Made by a program: the position numbers and the translations under genes
The notes under the pieces: model-generated
What the model was told of the DNA's origin: nothing
The model's input: only the letters and a program-made list of their open reading frames with translations
The model's database searches: none
Shown here: positions 46,157 to 54,394 of the stretch, in pieces
How the letters are laid out: every line of letters begins with the position of its first letter
Numbering within the stretch: position 1 is the first letter of the stretch
Source of the DNA: CAYWRZ01 sp964460845
GTDB lineage: Bacteria > Bacteroidota > Bacteroidia > Flavobacteriales_D > UBA2798
Assembly (NCBI GenBank): GCA_964460845.1
Contig: CAYWRZ010000017.1
Coordinates: forward strand, 1-59,228
Direction of reading: 5' to 3'
Length of the DNA: 59,228 nucleotides

Positions 46157-46938
46157 AAAGAACGTTACATATCGCTTTTTGGATACTGCTTACGGGCGGA
46201 ATGCTGGTACTGTTGGGCTTTGTGTCGCGTACGCAGGATGCCAAAAATTGCGATCGTCTGCTGGTTCATATCGATCGCAGCAACGGAATGCATTTTATTT
46301 CGGAAGAAGACGTGGCGATGCGTTTGAAAGAGGTGAACCGTCATCCCGTAGGAATGCCGCTTGCTCAGATTGATCTGAACGGTATCGAAAAGCTCTTGCT
46401 CCAGATTCCCGAGATCGAAACGGCAGAAGTATTTAAGCAGATAGACGGGGCGGTGGGTATTAATCTGACGCAGCGTCTGCCGCTGGTGCGGGTCATTAAT
46501 CAAAACGGTCGCCATTTTTACCTCGACGATAAAGGCTATCAGATGCCCGTTTCGGGCTACTATGCTCCGAGGGTGATGGTCGTAACCGGGCAGGTCAACG
46601 AACCTTTTATCGAAACGAGCGCCGCCGAAATTACCGGCGATACCGGTTTTGCCGTACAATCGAAGCTCGATGAAATATACCGTTTGGCGACCTTTATTCA
46701 TGCCGATCCTTTTTGGAAAGCACAGGTACAGGAAATTCATTTCAGCACGCAGGGCGATATAGAGCTTATTCCTATGGTAGGCTCGCACCGTATCGTGCTG
46801 GGAAATGTGGATCAAATGGAAGAGAAATTTTACAAACTCCGGGTGTTCTACCTCAAAGGACTGAAACACGGAGACTGGAATCGTTACGACCGTATCAATC
46901 TTAAGTATAAAAAACAAATCGTCTGCACCAAAAAATAA
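46153..46938 (+). CDS. ftsQ: Cell division protein FtsQ
   Basis: A 261-aa single-pass inner-membrane protein. One N-terminal helix (IAFWILLTGGMLVLLGFV) is followed by a weak POTRA-like domain (HFISEEDVAMRL.., IPEIETAEVFKQIDGAVGI) and a beta domain ending near GLKHGDWNRYDRINLKYKKQ. FtsQ links early and late divisome proteins. The call rests on position between murC and ftsA as well as on topology; the sequence is divergent, as usual in this phylum. Confidence 0.88.
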   Translation: MKRTLHIAFWILLTGGMLVLLGFVSRTQDAKNCDRLLVHIDRSNGMHFISEEDVAMRLKEVNRHPVGMPLAQIDLNGIEKLLLQIPEIETAEVFKQIDGAVGINLTQRLPLVRVINQNGRHFYLDDKGYQMPVSGYYAPRVMVVTGQVNEPFIETSAAEITGDTGFAVQSKLDEIYRLATFIHADPFWKAQVQEIHFSTQGDIELIPMVGSHRIVLGNVDQMEEKFYKLRVFYLKGLKHGDWNRYDRINLKYKKQIVCTKK

Positions 46939-46948
46939 CAGAAGCGCT

Positions 46949-48217
46949 ATGGAATCACCCGAAATCATCGTAGGACTCGACATTGGTACCACCAAAATAG
47001 CATGCCTTGTAGGCCGTCGCAACGAACACGGAAAACTGGAAATCCTCGGCGTAGGAAAATCAGAATCGGTGGGCGTAACCCGTGGCGTGGTATCGAATAT
47101 CGAAAAAACCGTACAATCCATCCGTGCGGCGGTAGAAGAAGCCGAACGCAAATCGGGAGTGGAAATCAACGTGGTTAACGTGGGTATTGCCGGGCAGCAT
47201 ATCAAAAGCTTGCAGCATCGGGGTATCCGCACGCGTAACACGTTCGACGAAGAAATCGGGCAGCACGACATCGACGCGCTGATCGAAGATATGTATAAGC
47301 TCGTGATGCTCCCGGGCGAAGAAATTATTCATGTCCTGCCGCAAGAATACATCGTCGATAACGAACAGGGTATCAAAGACCCCATCGGTATGTCGGGCAT
47401 CCGGCTCGAAGCCAATTTTCACATTATTACCGGGCAGATTGCTGCGGCAAAAAACATTCACAAATGCGTAGCCAAAGCCGGATTAGAGGTCGATGACCTG
47501 ATCCTCGAACCCCTGGCTTCGAGCGAGGCCGTGCTGAGTCCCGAAGAAAAAGAAGCCGGCGTAGTGCTGGTCGATATAGGTGGCGGAACAACCGACATTG
47601 CTATTTTTCAGGACGGCATCATTCGTCATACTGCAGTGATTCCTTTTGGTGGAAATGTGATCACGGAAGACATCCGCGAAGGGTGCACCATTATTTCCAA
47701 ACAGGCCGAACTGCTGAAGCTGAAATTCGGCAGCGCGCTCGCCAGCGAAAGTCAGGCTAACGAAATAGTGTGCATTCCCGGATTGCGCGGCCGCGAGCCC
47801 AAAGAAATTTCGATACGTAACCTGGCCAATATTATTCAGGCACGTATGGAAGAAATTGTGGAGCACGTGTATTATGAAATCAAAAACTCGGGCTACGAAA
47901 AACGCCTCATCGGCGGTATCGTAGTAACCGGTGGCGGTGCTCAGCTCAAGCATATCTCACAGCTTTTCGAATACATTACCGGTATGGATACCCGTATCGG
48001 CTACCCTACCGAACATTTGGCCAACGGCACCGAAGAGGTGACCTCTCCGCTGTATGCTACCGGTGTGGGACTCGTACTCAAAGGTTTTGAGAAATACGAA
48101 CGTCAGCAGCGCGCCCGTCAGCGTGGTGTCAAGACCCACTCTCAGAAAACGAAAGGTTCATTCTTCGAAAAAATATTCAGCTCCGGTAAAAAGTTTTTTG
48201 AAGAAGACATCGAATAA
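46949..48217 (+). CDS. ftsA: Cell division protein FtsA
   Basis: A 422-aa actin-like ATPase that ties FtsZ to the membrane. The phosphate-1 motif GLDIGTTKIACLVG, phosphate-2 DIGGGTTDIAIF and adenosine motif GGIVVTGGGAQLKHI are present. The C-terminal end FFEKIFSSGKKFFEEDIE is an amphipathic helix that fits the membrane-targeting sequence. It precedes ftsZ by 44 bp. Confidence 0.97.
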   Translation: MESPEIIVGLDIGTTKIACLVGRRNEHGKLEILGVGKSESVGVTRGVVSNIEKTVQSIRAAVEEAERKSGVEINVVNVGIAGQHIKSLQHRGIRTRNTFDEEIGQHDIDALIEDMYKLVMLPGEEIIHVLPQEYIVDNEQGIKDPIGMSGIRLEANFHIITGQIAAAKNIHKCVAKAGLEVDDLILEPLASSEAVLSPEEKEAGVVLVDIGGGTTDIAIFQDGIIRHTAVIPFGGNVITEDIREGCTIISKQAELLKLKFGSALASESQANEIVCIPGLRGREPKEISIRNLANIIQARMEEIVEHVYYEIKNSGYEKRLIGGIVVTGGGAQLKHISQLFEYITGMDTRIGYPTEHLANGTEEVTSPLYATGVGLVLKGFEKYERQQRARQRGVKTHSQKTKGSFFEKIFSSGKKFFEEDIE

Positions 48218-48261
48218 ATTTAACTCCGCACACAAACACCAAACACAAAAACCTATAAATT

Positions 48262-49983
48262 ATGTTTAAGTTCGAATTACCTCGCGAACAATCTTCGATG
48301 ATTAAGGTCATCGGAGTAGGAGGGGGCGGCAGCAACGCCGTCAACTACATGTTCAGGCAACAGATCAAAGGCGTCGATTTTATCGTGTGTAATACCGATT
48401 CGCAGGCGCTCGAAACCAGCCCCGTACCCACCCGCATCCAGTTGGGCGAAAGCCTTACCGAAGGATTGGGCGCAGGCGCTATTCCTGAAGTAGGTCGCAA
48501 TGCGGCTATCGAAAACATCGAAGACATCAAAACCATCCTCGGCAACAATACCAAAATGGTGTTCATCACCGCAGGTATGGGTGGAGGAACCGGTACCGGA
48601 GCGGCGCCCGTCATCGCGCAAACCGCGAAAGACATGGGTATTCTTACCGTAGGTATCGTAACTATCCCCTTCAATTTTGAAGGAAAGAAAAGAAGATTAC
48701 AAGCCGAAGAAGGGCTCGAAAATATGCGCAAAGCAGTCGATACACTGTTGGTGATCAACAACGACAAGCTGCGCGAAATGTTTGGTAACCTTACCCTGGC
48801 CAATGCTTTTGCACAAGCCGATGAGGTACTCAATACTGCCGCGCGTGGCATTGCCGAAATGATTTCTGTAACCGGACTCATCAATGTCGATTTCAACGAC
48901 GTCAATACCGTGATGCGCGACAGCGGTGTAGCTATTATGGGATCGGCCACCGCCGAAGGCGAAAACCGTGCTCGTGTGGCCGTCGAAAAAGCGCTGTCTT
49001 CTCCGCTGCTCAACGAAAACTATATCCAGGGCGCCAAATATGTGCTGCTCAATATTACCTACGGTATGCAGGAAGTGACCATGGACGAGATCGCCGAAAT
49101 TACCGATTATATTCAGGAAGAAGCCGGTTCTACCGCCGATGTGATTTGGGGACACGGTTTCGACGCAGACCTGGGCGATAAAGTAGCTGTTACCGTTATT
49201 GCCACAGGGTTTCACAGCACACCCGATACCGGCGTACCCGCCAAAATGCCCGAGAAAAAGGTGCATAACCTCAACGACGAAAGACCGACCATGATCACAC
49301 AGCCTATTGCTTCGCCTACACAGGCGCAGGTAGTAGTTACGGTTACTCCCCCGGTGGCCGAAGAGCCCAAAGAGGAAGAGCCGTACCTGAAACCGGTGGT
49401 GCAGGAAACGGAAACTCCTCAGATGGAAACTCCCGTACAGGAAACTGTGGTGCAGCCGCAGGCAACGGTAATCGATGAACCCGAGCTGAAAACGATTACT
49501 CCGGTAAGTGGAGAAACGCCTGTTGCGCAAAAAGAAGCGATTCAGGAAGCACAACCTGTAGCGGAGAAACCCGAAGTGATTCGTCACTGGCTCGTAGAAG
49601 ATGAGCCGGCCTCGCCTGCTCCTGCGCAGGAACCGAAAGCCGCGAAGCCCGAAGTAAAAGAAGCGCAGTCGGCACTTAATTTCGGCGACATCAGCGCCGA
49701 AGCCGGCGATAAGCACCTCTCGGCCGAAGAGCAGCAGCAACGCGCCCACGAACGGATGAACCGTATCCGTGAGCTGAGCTCGCGCCTCAAGACACCCGCC
49801 GGACTCAATGACCTCGAAAACGAACCGGCCTATATGCGTCGTAATGTAACGCTGACGCAGACTCCGCATTCTTCCGAGTCGAGCGTATCGAAGCTCAGCA
49901 TTTCGGACGATACCGACGAGCAGGGCAATAAAACGACCGGACTGCGTTCTAACAATTCTTTCCTCCACGACAACGTGGATTAA
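48262..49983 (+). CDS. ftsZ: Cell division GTPase FtsZ
   Basis: A 573-aa tubulin homologue that forms the Z-ring. The GTPase core (about 1-325) has GGGGSNAVNYM, the tubulin signature GGGTGTGAAP, and the NxxxFAxxDxxL-like NLTLANAFAQADEVL. A very long linker (about 330-530), rich in Pro, Glu, Val and Gln, separates the core from the C-terminal peptides EPAYMRRNVTL and NNSFLHDNVD, the latter typical of Bacteroidota FtsZ. The length compares with 380-400 aa in E. coli and B. subtilis; the long linker accounts for the difference. Confidence 0.97.
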   Translation: MFKFELPREQSSMIKVIGVGGGGSNAVNYMFRQQIKGVDFIVCNTDSQALETSPVPTRIQLGESLTEGLGAGAIPEVGRNAAIENIEDIKTILGNNTKMVFITAGMGGGTGTGAAPVIAQTAKDMGILTVGIVTIPFNFEGKKRRLQAEEGLENMRKAVDTLLVINNDKLREMFGNLTLANAFAQADEVLNTAARGIAEMISVTGLINVDFNDVNTVMRDSGVAIMGSATAEGENRARVAVEKALSSPLLNENYIQGAKYVLLNITYGMQEVTMDEIAEITDYIQEEAGSTADVIWGHGFDADLGDKVAVTVIATGFHSTPDTGVPAKMPEKKVHNLNDERPTMITQPIASPTQAQVVVTVTPPVAEEPKEEEPYLKPVVQETETPQMETPVQETVVQPQATVIDEPELKTITPVSGETPVAQKEAIQEAQPVAEKPEVIRHWLVEDEPASPAPAQEPKAAKPEVKEAQSALNFGDISAEAGDKHLSAEEQQQRAHERMNRIRELSSRLKTPAGLNDLENEPAYMRRNVTLTQTPHSSESSVSKLSISDDTDEQGNKTTGLRSNNSFLHDNVD

Positions 49984-49986
49984 TCG

Positions 49987-50033
49987 ACAGCCTGTGGTCT
50001 TTCTTTTTTTTAGGAAAGAAAAAACACGGCTGT
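49987..50033 (+). other. Hairpin between ftsZ and the yqeY-like gene
   Basis: ACAGCC-GTG (one bulged T) pairs with CAC-GGCTGT, and inside it CTTTC pairs with GAAAG. No T-tract follows on the plus strand, so it is a poor terminator; it could be an RNA processing or partial attenuation site. Confidence 0.4.
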
Positions 50034-50049
50034 ACTTAAAATAAGTAGT

Positions 50050-50496
50050 ATGTCATTAGCAGAGCAGATCAATAACGACATCAAGGCTGCCATGCTTGCC
50101 CGTGAAAAAGACAAGCTCGAAGCCTTGCGTGCTATCAAAGCGGCCTTGCTGCTGGAGCAAACCAAAGGTACCGATGCGGTGTCGGAAGATGCCGAACTGA
50201 AAATGCTGCAAAAAATGTATAAGCAGCGTGTCGAAGCGGCCGAAATTTACAAGCAGCAGTCGCGTGCCGATTTGGAACAGGCAGAAATGTTTCAGGCCGA
50301 TGTCATCAAAAAATACCTTCCCGAACAGCTTAGTGAAGCAGAGGTAAAGGCAATCATACAGGAGCTTATCACTTCCGTAGGTGCGTCTTCTGCTGCCGAT
50401 ATGGGAAAGGTAATGGGACCGGCTATGGCCAAATTGCAGGGCAAAGCCGACGGAAAGCTCATTTCAGCCTTGGTCAGGCAGTTACTGGGTTCCTGA
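50050..50496 (+). CDS. GatB/YqeY domain protein
   Basis: A 148-aa helical protein of the YqeY family: N-terminal SLAEQINNDIKAAMLAREKD, middle QMKY-like KMYKQRVEAAEIYKQQSRAD, C-terminal MGKVMGPAMAKLQGKADGKL. The domain resembles the tRNA-binding tail of GatB; the role of the stand-alone form is not settled. It follows ftsZ by 66 bp, as in many Bacteroidota, and is followed by a strong terminator. Confidence 0.93.
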   Translation: MSLAEQINNDIKAAMLAREKDKLEALRAIKAALLLEQTKGTDAVSEDAELKMLQKMYKQRVEAAEIYKQQSRADLEQAEMFQADVIKKYLPEQLSEAEVKAIIQELITSVGASSAADMGKVMGPAMAKLQGKADGKLISALVRQLLGS

Positions 50497-50525
50497 ACCC
50501 TGAATAATTTATAGGTTTTGTGTGA

Positions 50526-50558
50526 AAAGCCCCGGCAGTTACTGTCGGGGCTTTTTTT
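50526..50558. terminator. Rho-independent terminator at the end of the dcw cluster
   Basis: A 13-bp stem with one G-T pair (50526-50538 with 50542-50554), TTA loop and a T-run. It also serves the convergent flavoprotein gene, with an A-run on the other flank. Confidence 0.92.
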
Positions 50559-51951
50559 AGGCTTTTTGGGGTACGGTATCGCCACAGAGCAAAGCTGCTA
50601 AAGCAGCCGCCTGTCCGCGTATTTCATGCAGCGCGGTCGATTCCCAAATGGTCGCTTTACGCGGTGAGCCCAGGGTGTAAAGTGTTGAAATAGATTGCCC
50701 CGCAGCATCGCTCAAGCGACCCGATTCGTCGGTAAGAAGTCCCAATCCGTGCTCGTCGCGGCAGGCCAGCCCTTTTTCGAGCAGGTCGAGCGTAAGCGGG
50801 TGGGTAATGGAACCCGAATAATTTCCCGGTCCCGTGCAATTGATAATGTGCGTAACACGAAACGATGCAGCTTGTCGGCGATGCCGATCGAGGTAATGTA
50901 CTTCAAAATGATCCGCCTGCAAGGTAGCCGAAAGAATGCGTCCGCTGTGCAATTGAAGCTGATCGTTTTCCAGTAGCGTATGCATAGCCTGTTGCGAGAC
51001 CTGCGGAATACGATGCCGGCATACTTCCCACCAGGGGCGTACATGCCGTAAAAATTGTCCACGGCCGAAGGCATCCCACGAACTCCAGATGGTAGCGGTA
51101 TAGGGTCTTAGCGCATCGATTACGGCCGTCCAGTTTTCTTCCCCTTTTTCCAGTAACACACTGCGTATATAACGCAGCAGCGTTAGGGGACTGCTGACAT
51201 AGCGAAACAGTTCTTCTTTTTCGAAATAATGTACACCGTTTCCACTGTGCTCACGAGGTAACAATCCCCTGCGCGAAAGCAAATGGATTTGTCCGCTATG
51301 CGCGTTATGCCGCAGCCCGAGCAGTTGATCAAAAGCGGTAAGTCCGCTGCCCAGCAATAACACTTCGGCATCGGCGGGCAGATTTTTTACTGCGTTTTCC
51401 TGCCAGGGATTAGCCGTGTACTGCGGGTGATTCAAAATTTCTGGAGGTAGCCCCGGCGGATTACCCGGTGCAAAAAGCCCTGTGGCCAATACCACTATAT
51501 CGGCTTCTTCTTCGTGTGTTTCACTTTTCAGCAGCCAGGTTTCCTCTTTCTTTTCAATAGCTACCGCTTCACATCCGCTTTCCGAATAGCCGTGAATATG
51601 GTTAGCGGCTTTTGCTTCTTCGAGCTGTGCACGCAGATAATCTCCGAAAATAGAACGGGGTAAAAAAGCCTTCGGATCCGTTTCTGCATCCGAAAGGCCA
51701 TAAGTGGCGGCCTGCTGTTTTATCCATTCGGCAAAATGCCCGGGTCTGTCGGCAAAGAGACTCATTTTTTCGGCCCTCACATTCAGCGGAACCTTATCGT
51801 ACTCCTTTTGGTAAGCCAAACCCCTGGCCAAACGCTCCGGTTTTTTTTCCCAAAGGCGTATATCCAGCGGCGTTTTTTCCGACTGCAGCAGGTAAATGGA
51901 AAGCAGTGTCCCGCTTAATCCACCTCCGATTACCGCCACACGTTTTTTCAT
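50557..51951 (-). CDS. FAD/NAD(P)-binding protein (NAD_binding_9 type)
   Basis: A 464-aa flavoprotein of the type often annotated as FAD-NAD(P)-binding or hydroxyacylglutathione hydrolase-like. N-terminal dinucleotide fold VAVIGGGLSGTLLSIYLL, GLAYQKEYDKVPLNVRAEKMSLF, the second nucleotide site LLLGSGLTAFDQLLGL, and INCTGPGNYSGS are visible. Its ATG overlaps the peroxiredoxin stop by one base (TGATG), so both are made together. Substrate unknown; an oxidative stress role is inferred from its partner. Confidence 0.85.
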   Translation of the reverse strand: MKKRVAVIGGGLSGTLLSIYLLQSEKTPLDIRLWEKKPERLARGLAYQKEYDKVPLNVRAEKMSLFADRPGHFAEWIKQQAATYGLSDAETDPKAFLPRSIFGDYLRAQLEEAKAANHIHGYSESGCEAVAIEKKEETWLLKSETHEEEADIVVLATGLFAPGNPPGLPPEILNHPQYTANPWQENAVKNLPADAEVLLLGSGLTAFDQLLGLRHNAHSGQIHLLSRRGLLPREHSGNGVHYFEKEELFRYVSSPLTLLRYIRSVLLEKGEENWTAVIDALRPYTATIWSSWDAFGRGQFLRHVRPWWEVCRHRIPQVSQQAMHTLLENDQLQLHSGRILSATLQADHFEVHYLDRHRRQAASFRVTHIINCTGPGNYSGSITHPLTLDLLEKGLACRDEHGLGLLTDESGRLSDAAGQSISTLYTLGSPRKATIWESTALHEIRGQAAALAALLCGDTVPQKA

Positions 51952-52586
51952 CAGCGATTGGGTTGAGGCGTAAAGCGCAGGTAAGCTTTCTCTTTGCGAT
52001 ACCCTTTCGGGAAACGCGCAGCAATATCTTCCTCTTTGATGGCCGGTGCGATAACCACTTCTTCTCCCTGTTTCCAGTCGGCCGGAGTAGCCACGCTGTA
52101 CTGGTCGGTGAGCTGAAGGCTGTCTATCACACGAAGCAGTTCCTGAAAATTACGCCCGGTAGAAGCGGGGTAGGTCAGCACAAGGCGGATTTTTTTATTG
52201 GGATCGATAACGAACACCGAGCGCACCGTAAAGTTTTCGTTGGCTTCGGGGTGAATCATGTCGTACAAGGTAGCTACTTTGCGATCGGGGTCGGCAATGA
52301 TCGGGAAATTGACGGCAGTATGCTGCGTTTCGTTGATGTCGGGTACCCATTTGTGATGCGAATCGAGCGAATCGACCGAAAGGGCGATCGGTTTTACGTT
52401 GCGTTGTTCAAATTCAGGTTTCAGCTTTGCGGTGGTACCCAGCTCAGTGGTACATACCGGGGTAAAATCGGCAGGATGAGAAAACAGAATGCCCCACGAT
52501 TGTCCCAGCCATTCGTGAAAACGAATACTACCTTCGGTGGTTTCGGCATTAAAATCGGGTGCGAGGGTTCCTAAACGCAGGCTCAT
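51951..52586 (-). CDS. Peroxiredoxin, 1-Cys (Prx6) type
   Basis: A 211-aa thiol peroxidase. The peroxidatic Cys45 is in HPADFTPVCTTELG; no second Cys is present, as expected of the 1-Cys Prx6 class, and the long C-terminal domain (FPKGYRKEKAYLRFTPQP) also fits. It reduces H2O2 and organic peroxides in the cytosol. It has a good -7 box and a palindromic operator upstream and is followed by the overlapping flavoprotein gene. The Rrf2 gene lies just upstream on the same strand. Confidence 0.95.
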   Translation of the reverse strand: MSLRLGTLAPDFNAETTEGSIRFHEWLGQSWGILFSHPADFTPVCTTELGTTAKLKPEFEQRNVKPIALSVDSLDSHHKWVPDINETQHTAVNFPIIADPDRKVATLYDMIHPEANENFTVRSVFVIDPNKKIRLVLTYPASTGRNFQELLRVIDSLQLTDQYSVATPADWKQGEEVVIAPAIKEEDIAARFPKGYRKEKAYLRFTPQPNR

Positions 52587-52616
52587 ATTTAAAACAGATT
52601 TTTAGGTTGATGTGTT

Positions 52617-52624
52617 CAAATATA
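52617..52624 (-). promoter_or_regulatory. Candidate -7 box of the peroxiredoxin gene
   Basis: TATATTTG on the minus strand, matching TAnnTTTG exactly, ends 30 nt before the ATG. The -33 position falls in the palindrome described next. Confidence 0.5.
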
Positions 52625-52630
52625 TAAAAC

Positions 52631-52647
52631 TCTATCGAATTGATAGA
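52631..52647. promoter_or_regulatory. Palindromic operator, likely Rrf2 target
   Basis: TCTATC-GAATT-GATAGA, a perfect 6-bp inverted repeat with a 5-nt spacer, between the Rrf2 gene and the peroxiredoxin gene. It covers the region of the expected -33 box, so binding would block the promoter. Length and symmetry suit a winged-helix dimer such as Rrf2. Confidence 0.55.
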
Positions 52648-52694
52648 CTAATAAGCCCTGTTTTTTACTTTAAAAATAACACATTGATTATTAG

Positions 52695-53141
52695 CTACTT
52701 TGTTGGGCGTTTTTGACGGAGTTGCGCTTCTTTACGACCGATATCGGCGACAGAATGGGTTTTTAGTGCGCCTACGGTAATGTCGCGTATGGCTTTGAAC
52801 GCGTCGCGTATGCCACAGGTAGTTTCGTCGCGGCATTCTTCGCAGGGTTTGTAATAACGGTGAGTCACACAGGGAATGAGCCCGATAGCGCCGTCGAAAA
52901 TGCGTACGATTTCGGCTAAGGAAATATCATCCGGTTTGCGCAGCAAAAAATAACCGCCTCCTTTTCCCTTTTTACTATCCAGTATCTGATTCCGTTTCAG
53001 CTCAAGCAGAATCGCTTCCAGGAATTTTTTAGGGATTCGCTCTTCGGCTGCAATTTCTGCAATCCGCATGGGCTGACGGTCGTCTTGACGGTTAAGGCAA
53101 TGCAGTGCATGAATGGCATATTTCGCTTTTTTCGAGAGCAT
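52695..53141 (-). CDS. Rrf2 family transcriptional regulator (Fe-S type)
   Basis: A 148-aa DNA-binding protein starting MLSKKAKYAIHALH (ATG at 53141; the frame opens two codons earlier at a TTG). Winged helix: AEERIPKKFLEAILLELKR, then the wing KKGKGGGYFLL. Four Cys follow in the pattern C-x8-C-x2-C-x5-C (Cys91, 100, 103, 109), consistent with a redox-sensitive Fe-S cluster as in IscR and NsrR. Its likely target is the palindrome 48 bp downstream in front of the peroxiredoxin gene. Divergent from the SDR gene. Confidence 0.92.
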   Translation of the reverse strand: MLSKKAKYAIHALHCLNRQDDRQPMRIAEIAAEERIPKKFLEAILLELKRNQILDSKKGKGGGYFLLRKPDDISLAEIVRIFDGAIGLIPCVTHRYYKPCEECRDETTCGIRDAFKAIRDITVGALKTHSVADIGRKEAQLRQKRPTK

Positions 53142-53241
53142 AGACAAAGCTACGTATTTTTACAGTGATGCTTTTGAGACGTGTAGTGCGGCGATTTTCC
53201 GTTACGCGCTTTTTTGGCTTACTTTGAATAAAACAGGGAAG

Positions 53242-54039
53242 ATGGCCGCATTTTTTGAAAATAAAGTAGTCTGGATTACGGGAGCTTCGTCGGGAATCGG
53301 AGAGGCGCTCGCCTATGCCTTTTCGGCCGAAGGAGCAAGGTTGGTGCTTTCGGCAAGAACCGTCGAAAAGCTGGAAAAAGTAAAACAGTCTTGCGCATTC
53401 CCCGATCGGATACGCGTATTGCCCATAGACCTGTCGCAGTCCGAAGGTTTTGAAGCAAAGGTGCTCGAAGTGATAAGCCACTTCGGTCGTATCGATTACC
53501 TGATCAACAATGGTGGAATCAGCCAGCGTTCCGAAGCCTGGGAAACCCCCGAGGCAGTGGAACGACGTATTATGGAAGTCAATTTTTTCGGCAATACGGC
53601 GCTTACCAAAGCAGTGTTGCCTGCTATGCAGCGGCAGCGCAGCGGACATATCGTGGTGATGAGCAGCATCGCGGGTAAATTCGGGTTTTTTCTACGTTCT
53701 TCCTATTCGGCATCCAAGCATGCATTGCACGGGTATTACGAATCGTTGCGTTTAGAAGAAGAAAAAAACGGCATTGCCGTAACGTTGATTTGTCCGGGTA
53801 AAATCAGCACTGCTATTTCTGTACACGCGCTCGACAAAGAGGGAAAAGGAACCGGCGTAATGGATCCGGCGCAAGCCGATGGAATGCCTGCTGCCGAATG
53901 TGCCGCACAAATTCTGAAAGCCGTACGTCGTAAAAAAGAAGAAGTGCTTATCGGGCGAAAAGAAGTAATGGCCGTCACGATAAAACGGTTTTTTCCCGCA
54001 CTTTTCCGTCGGATAATTCGGCGGCAGCCCGCTACTTGA
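53242..54039 (+). CDS. Short-chain dehydrogenase/reductase
   Basis: A 265-aa classical SDR. Cofactor loop TGASSGIGEALA, NNGG after LIN, the Ser in VVMSSIAGK, and the YSASK catalytic pair are in order. The preferred start is the ATG at 53242 (MAAFFENKVVWITG); the longer open frame upstream runs through the promoter region of the divergent Rrf2 gene. The C-terminal part (KRFFPALFRRIIRRQ) is basic and could be membrane-associated, as in DHRS7-like reductases. Substrate unknown. A TTACTTTG element at about 53219 may be its -7 box. Confidence 0.9.
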   Translation: MAAFFENKVVWITGASSGIGEALAYAFSAEGARLVLSARTVEKLEKVKQSCAFPDRIRVLPIDLSQSEGFEAKVLEVISHFGRIDYLINNGGISQRSEAWETPEAVERRIMEVNFFGNTALTKAVLPAMQRQRSGHIVVMSSIAGKFGFFLRSSYSASKHALHGYYESLRLEEEKNGIAVTLICPGKISTAISVHALDKEGKGTGVMDPAQADGMPAAECAAQILKAVRRKKEEVLIGRKEVMAVTIKRFFPALFRRIIRRQPAT

Positions 54040-54056
54040 AAACGCGGGAGTAGCGT

Positions 54057-54383
54057 TTAGCGCAGCTTTTCGTTCTGACGGTGCCGATCGCCATCGCGCT
54101 GCGTTTTTTTAGCGAGGTTGCGTTGCAGCGCTTCTTCGAGATTTACACCGGTTTGGTTCGCCAGGCATATCAGCACAAATAAGACATCGGCCAGCTCGTC
54201 GTCGAGCGATTTGTCGCGGTCACTTTCTTTAAACGACTGATCGCCGTAGCGCCTTGCGATGATGCGTGCCACTTCGCCTACTTCTTCGGTCAACATGGCC
54301 ATATTGGTCAGTTCGCTGAAATAGCGCACACCGTATTCTTTTATCCATTGATCAACGGTTTGCTGGGCTTGCGTGAGAGTCAT
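54057..54383 (-). CDS. MazG-like nucleotide pyrophosphohydrolase
   Basis: A 108-aa all-helical enzyme of the MazG superfamily. The metal-binding EEVGE and DELADVLFVL motifs are present in the expected order, about 30 residues apart. Such small MazG proteins hydrolyse (d)NTPs to monophosphates and clean up damaged nucleotides. ATG at 54383 chosen; the frame opens two codons upstream at a TTG. It is 11 bp downstream of the M28 peptidase stop and may share its transcript. Confidence 0.9.
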   Translation of the reverse strand: MTLTQAQQTVDQWIKEYGVRYFSELTNMAMLTEEVGEVARIIARRYGDQSFKESDRDKSLDDELADVLFVLICLANQTGVNLEEALQRNLAKKTQRDGDRHRQNEKLR

Positions 54384-54394
54384 ACTCAAAAAAA

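Noticed and set aside
48697..49968. Long antisense frames (423 codons here; also 36929-38020, 42926-43948, 15068-16042, 13274-14200)
   Set aside because: All lie exactly opposite well-supported genes; codon bias of the sense gene keeps the antisense frame free of stops. Composition is His/Arg/Phe-rich and unlike a protein.
54040..54058. Terminator between the convergent SDR and MazG-like genes
   Set aside because: AAACGC/GCGTTT gives only a 6-bp stem, with no T-run, and overlaps the stop of the MazG-like gene.
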